Origin: Taibaiella sp041660405
Lineage (GTDB): Bacteria > Bacteroidota > Bacteroidia > Chitinophagales > Chitinophagaceae
Assembly (NCBI GenBank): GCA_041660405.1
Contig: JBAZWL010000004.1
Location: 153,809 to 217,808, forward strand
Direction: 5' to 3'
Length of the DNA stretch: 64,000 nucleotides
The notes beneath the pieces are model-generated. The model made no database searches and had not been told where the DNA came from. It was given only the letters and a program-made list of their open reading frames with translations. The position numbers were made by a program, and so were the translations under genes. Positions 60,859-64,000 of this stretch are shown here, in pieces (position 1 is the first letter of the stretch; every line of letters begins with the position of its first letter).

Positions 60859-61401
60859 CTAGCCTTTTAGTTTTTCGGCCAGCCATAAAAATTCACGGCA
60901 AAAATCTTCAACATTCTTTTGAAACTCTGGTGCAATTAGTTTCCCATCCTCATCAAATTTTTTATCAGCCTGTGGTACAATCAGCATAAACGGAGAAGCA
61001 ATACCAAAGAGTGCGGGAACCAGTTGCAGTAATTGCTGAGATGCTCTGATGCCGCCCATTACACCGTCGGATGATGTGATAATACCAAATGCTTTTTTCT
61101 TCTGTTTAGGAAAATGATCAAACAGGTTTTTTAGCGCCGGTGAGTAGCCGCCATTATATTCAGGCGAGGAAATAATGAACGCATCGGCAGCAAACATACG
61201 GTCGGCCAGTGCTCTGTGTTCTTCAGGTGCATCTTCAGGCCGGCTCCATACCTTTTGAATAAAAGGGAGCACATTTTGATTTACCGCAATCAAACCAATA
61301 TTATGATCACTCAAGGTTTGCAAATGTCCGTGTACATATTTTGCTACACGTTCGTTCAGGCTGGGTATACGTGGACTACCGGCTATTATCTCTATATTCA
61401 T
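60859..61401 (-). CDS. NADPH-dependent FMN reductase
   Basis: 180 residues, flavodoxin-like fold. IIAGSPRIPSLNERVAKYV binds the FMN phosphate; SSPEYNGGYSPALKNLFDHF is the signature loop; SSDGVMGGIRASQQL follows. Such NAD(P)H:FMN or quinone reductases (ArsH/YieF/SsuE-like) supply reduced flavin or detoxify quinones. Start ATG 61401. Divergent from the nucleotidyltransferase, with 212 nt between that hold its promoter. Confidence 0.87.
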   Translation of the reverse strand: MNIEIIAGSPRIPSLNERVAKYVHGHLQTLSDHNIGLIAVNQNVLPFIQKVWSRPEDAPEEHRALADRMFAADAFIISSPEYNGGYSPALKNLFDHFPKQKKKAFGIITSSDGVMGGIRASQQLLQLVPALFGIASPFMLIVPQADKKFDEDGKLIAPEFQKNVEDFCREFLWLAEKLKG

Positions 61402-61474
61402 TTTTTGTTAAAATTATAGTGCAATTTTAGTTTTTTTAATTGATTAAACCGGATCGTAAACAGATATTTAGACA

Positions 61475-61502
61475 TTGAATAGATGAAAATGAAATAACTT
61501 TG
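61475..61502 (+). promoter_or_regulatory. Promoter of the nucleotidyltransferase-lipoprotein unit
   Basis: TTG 61475-61477, 17-nt spacer, TAACTTTG 61495-61502. Leader of about 105 nt, long for this window. Confidence 0.7.
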
Positions 61503-61512
61503 CGCCGGTTTT

Positions 61513-61552
61513 GAAAAAGATACATCTTTTTCGTTTAAAAGATGTTGTATCT
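61513..61552 (+). other. Leader with two mutually exclusive hairpins
   Basis: Hairpin A pairs GAAAAAG (61513-61519) with CTTTTTC (61526-61532). Hairpin B pairs 61518-61530 with 61537-61552 over 13 bp with a 3-nt bulge. The two share bases and cannot form together. No T tract follows, so a terminator role is not indicated. Confidence 0.35.
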
Positions 61553-61613
61553 GATTCAGGCAACATAATTTTTGAATTATTATCCAACAGCAAAAAAAAT
61601 AAAGAGAACAGTT

Positions 61614-62621
61614 ATGAATATTATTATACCAATGGCAGGCATGGGCAAGCGTATGCGCCCGCACACTTTAACTACAGCGAAGCCATTGATACCTATTGCA
61701 GGAAAGCCCGTAGTGCAACGTCTGGTTGAGGATATATTAGCTACGGCCAATGAAAAAGTTGAGGAAATAGCATTTATCATTGCGCCGCACTTTGGCAAAG
61801 CCGTAGAAGAGATGTTATTGTCTGTTGCATCAAGCCTGGGTGCCAAAGGTAAAATATGTTATCAGGAACAAGCTTTAGGTACAGCGCATGCTATTCTTTG
61901 TGCGGCCGACAGTCTGAAAGGGAATGTATTTATAGCATTTGCAGATACACTATTTAAAGCCGATTTTAAAATTAATACTTCCAGGGATGCCATTATCTGG
62001 ACACAAAAAGTTGATGATCCATCTGCATTTGGCGTTGTGAAACTTGCTGAAGATGGCAGGATTACAGAGTTTGTGGAAAAGCCTCCGGTTTTCGTTTCTG
62101 ATCTGGCTATTATAGGAGTTTATTATTTCAAAGATGGAGAAAATCTGCGTGCAGAATTGCAATATCTTTTGGATAATAATGTAACAGAGAAAGGCGAATA
62201 TCAGCTGACTACCGCTATGGAAAATATGAAGAACAAAGGTTTGGGTTTCTATAGCGATCAGGTAGAAGAATGGCTGGATTGCGGTAACAAAGATGCTACT
62301 GTTTATACCAATCAGCGTATCCTCGAGATTAAGAATGGCCATGAAGAACTTGTATCCGCTTCTGCAAAGCTCGAAAATGCGACCATTATTGCCCCATGTT
62401 TCATTGGGCCAAATGTTGTGATTAGAAATTCAGTAGTGGGGCCACACGTTTCTCTGGAAAGCGGTGTGGTTGTTGAAAATTCGTTGATCAGCAATAGTAT
62501 TATCCAAGAGCAAGCTACTGTTAAAAATGCACACATAACAAACTCTATGTTGGGAAAAAGTGTAATTTACAGTGACAAGGCAAACGAACTGAGCCTTGGT
62601 GACTTTTCCGTGGTTATATGA
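61614..62621 (+). CDS. Sugar-phosphate nucleotidyltransferase with left-handed beta-helix
   Basis: 335 residues from the ATG at 61614 (the frame extends to 61572). The GT-A-like pyrophosphorylase domain has IIIPMAGMGKRMRPHT (about 3-18, nucleotide loop), KPLIPIAGKPVVQ, and IGVYYFKDGENL; LDCGNKDATVYTNQRIL ends it near 245. A hexapeptide beta-helix follows (IGPNVVIRNSVVGPHVSLESG). This fits RmlA/GlmU-like enzymes making an NDP-sugar, likely from glucose-1-phosphate. Its stop overlaps the start of the TPR lipoprotein by ATGA, so the two are translated together. Confidence 0.85.
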   Translation: MNIIIPMAGMGKRMRPHTLTTAKPLIPIAGKPVVQRLVEDILATANEKVEEIAFIIAPHFGKAVEEMLLSVASSLGAKGKICYQEQALGTAHAILCAADSLKGNVFIAFADTLFKADFKINTSRDAIIWTQKVDDPSAFGVVKLAEDGRITEFVEKPPVFVSDLAIIGVYYFKDGENLRAELQYLLDNNVTEKGEYQLTTAMENMKNKGLGFYSDQVEEWLDCGNKDATVYTNQRILEIKNGHEELVSASAKLENATIIAPCFIGPNVVIRNSVVGPHVSLESGVVVENSLISNSIIQEQATVKNAHITNSMLGKSVIYSDKANELSLGDFSVVI

Positions 62622-64000
62622 CAGACAAACACTTGAAACCCTTTACTTTATTTATAGAACCTGGCAGGCTTTTACACCCCGTCAGGTTTTTTATTTCAGG
62701 ACTTTTTATCCTTATTTTTTCAGCATGCAGTTCTGGTAAAAAAGTTGCAGGTCCATTAAAAATTAAAGAACCTATAGTCTCCAGGTTGACATTGGATACG
62801 GTAGTAGCCCCGGAACAACTGGAAAACATTTTTATGGATGCCGTTAAAGCAAAAATACTCGACAATAAAGAGGAAGCATTTCGTAATTACAATTTATATG
62901 CCTCTTTAAAACCAGGCAATGCTACTGCACATTATGAGCTATCGCGAATATGGATGGATCGTAATAATATACCAAAGGCTTTGTCCGAAAGCAAAACAGC
63001 CTTGCGATATGACTCTGCCAATAAATGGATGCAGAAACAATATGCCGATATCCTGGCTTATAATGGTCAGTATATTGAAGCTGCTGCGGTATATGATAAG
63101 ATGGCGAAAACCGAACGTACTCCCGAAGAGTTTCTGATACGAGAAGCCATGTTATTGCAGAAGGCAAAAAAGTATCATGAAGCATTAGCCGTCATGAATA
63201 AACTTTCACAATATCTTGGTGAAGATGATGAAACCCTGATATTGCAACGGCAACAGCTGTATCTTAGTATGAACGATGTGGAAAGTGCAGCGGGAGAGGC
63301 CCGTAAGCTTATGGGCTATTATCCGCAGGATCCGCGGTATGCTTTGTTATTGGCAGAGGTCTATGAAAATAATAATCAGGCTAAAAAAGCTGAAGAGGCT
63401 TATAAACAAGTAGAAAAACTATTTCCTGATGAACCTTCTGTGCAGTTTGCTTTGGTGCAATATCACCTGAAAAGCAAAAATATAAGCGAGGTGGAGCATT
63501 ATCTTGAAAAGGCAGTACTCAACAATAAAGTGAGTACTGAAGACCGCATTGGCCTGTTACTTCCATTTATACAATATCGCAGCGCTGATTCCAGTTCCAA
63601 AAGAATGGCAATTGACCTTACCCGGAAACTGGCTATGCAACAACCTCCGCAAGTTGCTGCTATTAATCTTTATGGAGACATTTTGATTGCAGACGGCCAG
63701 CTTGATGAGGCTTTAACACAATACAAAAGAGTCATAGCAATAGACTCTTCCGTGTTCTCTTCCTGGCAGCAGATTATGTATCTGCACACTACCCGTTCCG
63801 AGCATGATTCTGTAATTGCCTATAGTGAAAGGGCATTGCGTATTTTTCCCAATGAATCCATGGCTTATTATCTTGGGGGAATAGGATACATGCAGGCCAA
63901 ACGGAATGATAAAGCCATTGACTTTCTGAATCAGGCCATTCATTACCAGGCAAACAATAATGATAACCTGCTGGCTGATATGCTGGTTTCACTTGGCGAT
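62618..64000 (+). CDS. TPR-repeat lipoprotein (3' partial)
   Basis: 461 codons open to the window end with no stop. The ATG at 62618 overlaps the preceding stop. A hydrophobic segment ending FILIFSAC gives a lipobox with Cys37 after an unusually long N-region. From about residue 75 onward repeated 34-residue helical pairs follow (EEAFRNYNLYASLKPGNATA, PKALSESKTALRYDS, AKKAEEAYKQVEKLFPDEPS, DEALTQYKRVIAIDSS, DKAIDFLNQAIHYQ), typical TPRs for protein binding. Outer-membrane lipoprotein acting in the periplasm is inferred; partner unknown. The C-terminus lies outside. Confidence 0.85.
   Translation, partial: MTDKHLKPFTLFIEPGRLLHPVRFFISGLFILIFSACSSGKKVAGPLKIKEPIVSRLTLDTVVAPEQLENIFMDAVKAKILDNKEEAFRNYNLYASLKPGNATAHYELSRIWMDRNNIPKALSESKTALRYDSANKWMQKQYADILAYNGQYIEAAAVYDKMAKTERTPEEFLIREAMLLQKAKKYHEALAVMNKLSQYLGEDDETLILQRQQLYLSMNDVESAAGEARKLMGYYPQDPRYALLLAEVYENNNQAKKAEEAYKQVEKLFPDEPSVQFALVQYHLKSKNISEVEHYLEKAVLNNKVSTEDRIGLLLPFIQYRSADSSSKRMAIDLTRKLAMQQPPQVAAINLYGDILIADGQLDEALTQYKRVIAIDSSVFSSWQQIMYLHTTRSEHDSVIAYSERALRIFPNESMAYYLGGIGYMQAKRNDKAIDFLNQAIHYQANNNDNLLADMLVSLGD

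Noticed and set aside
1..64000. tRNA, rRNA or known riboswitch
   Set aside because: No cloverleaf with the usual GTTC-type T-loop, rRNA stretch or recognised aptamer core was noticed by reading; a tRNAscan-SE and Infernal run would settle this.
1..64000. Prophage, restriction or anti-phage island
   Set aside because: No capsid, tail, methylase or defence gene cluster is present; RecBCD and XerC are housekeeping here.

Overview
The window reads as chromosomal DNA of a Bacteroidota bacterium, most likely a member of Chitinophagaceae (inference). Evidence: two proteins carry C-terminal type IX secretion (T9SS) sorting domains; there is a FecI/FecR pair with the Bacteroidota-type DUF4974 tail; an S21-XerC-HPF cluster is present; many promoters match the Bacteroidota pattern TTG-N17..19-TAnnTTTG; Shine-Dalgarno sites are almost absent; and intergenic AT-rich repeats with a period of about 10 bp are common. 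No rRNA or tRNA gene was recognised. The left edge cuts a secreted metalloprotease gene and the right edge cuts a TPR lipoprotein gene.

Layout. 1-7.5 kb: T9SS metalloprotease, a cysteine-cluster protein, a one-domain asparaginase, purC, a striking 21-bp periodic array, a DUF445-like membrane protein and an Omp28-like T9SS protein. 7.5-13.1 kb: thrS, then a tight run of GT2 glycosyltransferase, rsmG, an ABC ATPase and a YihY protein. 13.2-16.7 kb: a redoxin, then sigma factor (FecI), anti-sigma (FecR) and an STN-domain outer-membrane protein with no TonB receptor. 16.7-20.4 kb: M28 peptidase, PaaE-like reductase, RsmI-like methyltransferase, hpf. 20.4-25.6 kb: xerC and rpsU, divergent from tsaD and trmN6, then an SGNH hydrolase and an aldehyde dehydrogenase. 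25.8-32 kb: small proteins, a TgpA-like transglutaminase, EcsC, and a barrel protein translationally coupled to a serine hydrolase. 32-34.9 kb: pcm, an orphan ABC ATPase and an IS4-family element of 1395 bp with perfect ends, a 9-bp target duplication and a frameshifted transposase. 34.9-40 kb: LytTR response regulator, LytS-type kinase, LiaF-like protein, a GDP-mannose-dehydratase-like enzyme and a divergent GT4 glycosyltransferase. 40-50.4 kb: YjjG-type phosphatase, DUF4286, DoxX, DUF2461, a barrel protein, lon, an MFS carrier, a YqjM-type ene-reductase, an SDR and a DODA-like dioxygenase. 50.4-64 kb: a Wzi/RemB-like outer-membrane protein, a complete recD-recC-recB run, an FMN reductase, a sugar nucleotidyltransferase and the coupled TPR lipoprotein.

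How the genes work together. Most of the window is housekeeping: translation and tRNA modification (thrS, rpsU, hpf, tsaD, trmN6, rsmG), protein quality control (lon, pcm) and DNA repair (recDCB, xerC). Cell-surface functions include T9SS cargo, barrel proteins, glycosyltransferases and an envelope-stress module (LytS, LytTR, LiaF-like).

The most unusual things are: the 21-bp array at 5114-5596, held in phase for 23 units and translating to a Cys/Tyr heptad; a near-perfect Shine-Dalgarno site used only at rpsU; several TAnnTTTG boxes placed 1-10 nt before start codons, which implies leaderless or nearly leaderless transcripts; the FecI-FecR-STN trio without a receptor; and the well-preserved IS4 insertion inside a dispersed palindrome. 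Start codons were moved inward from the longest open frame wherever a signal peptide, the family length or a promoter box argued for it; these choices are stated per gene.
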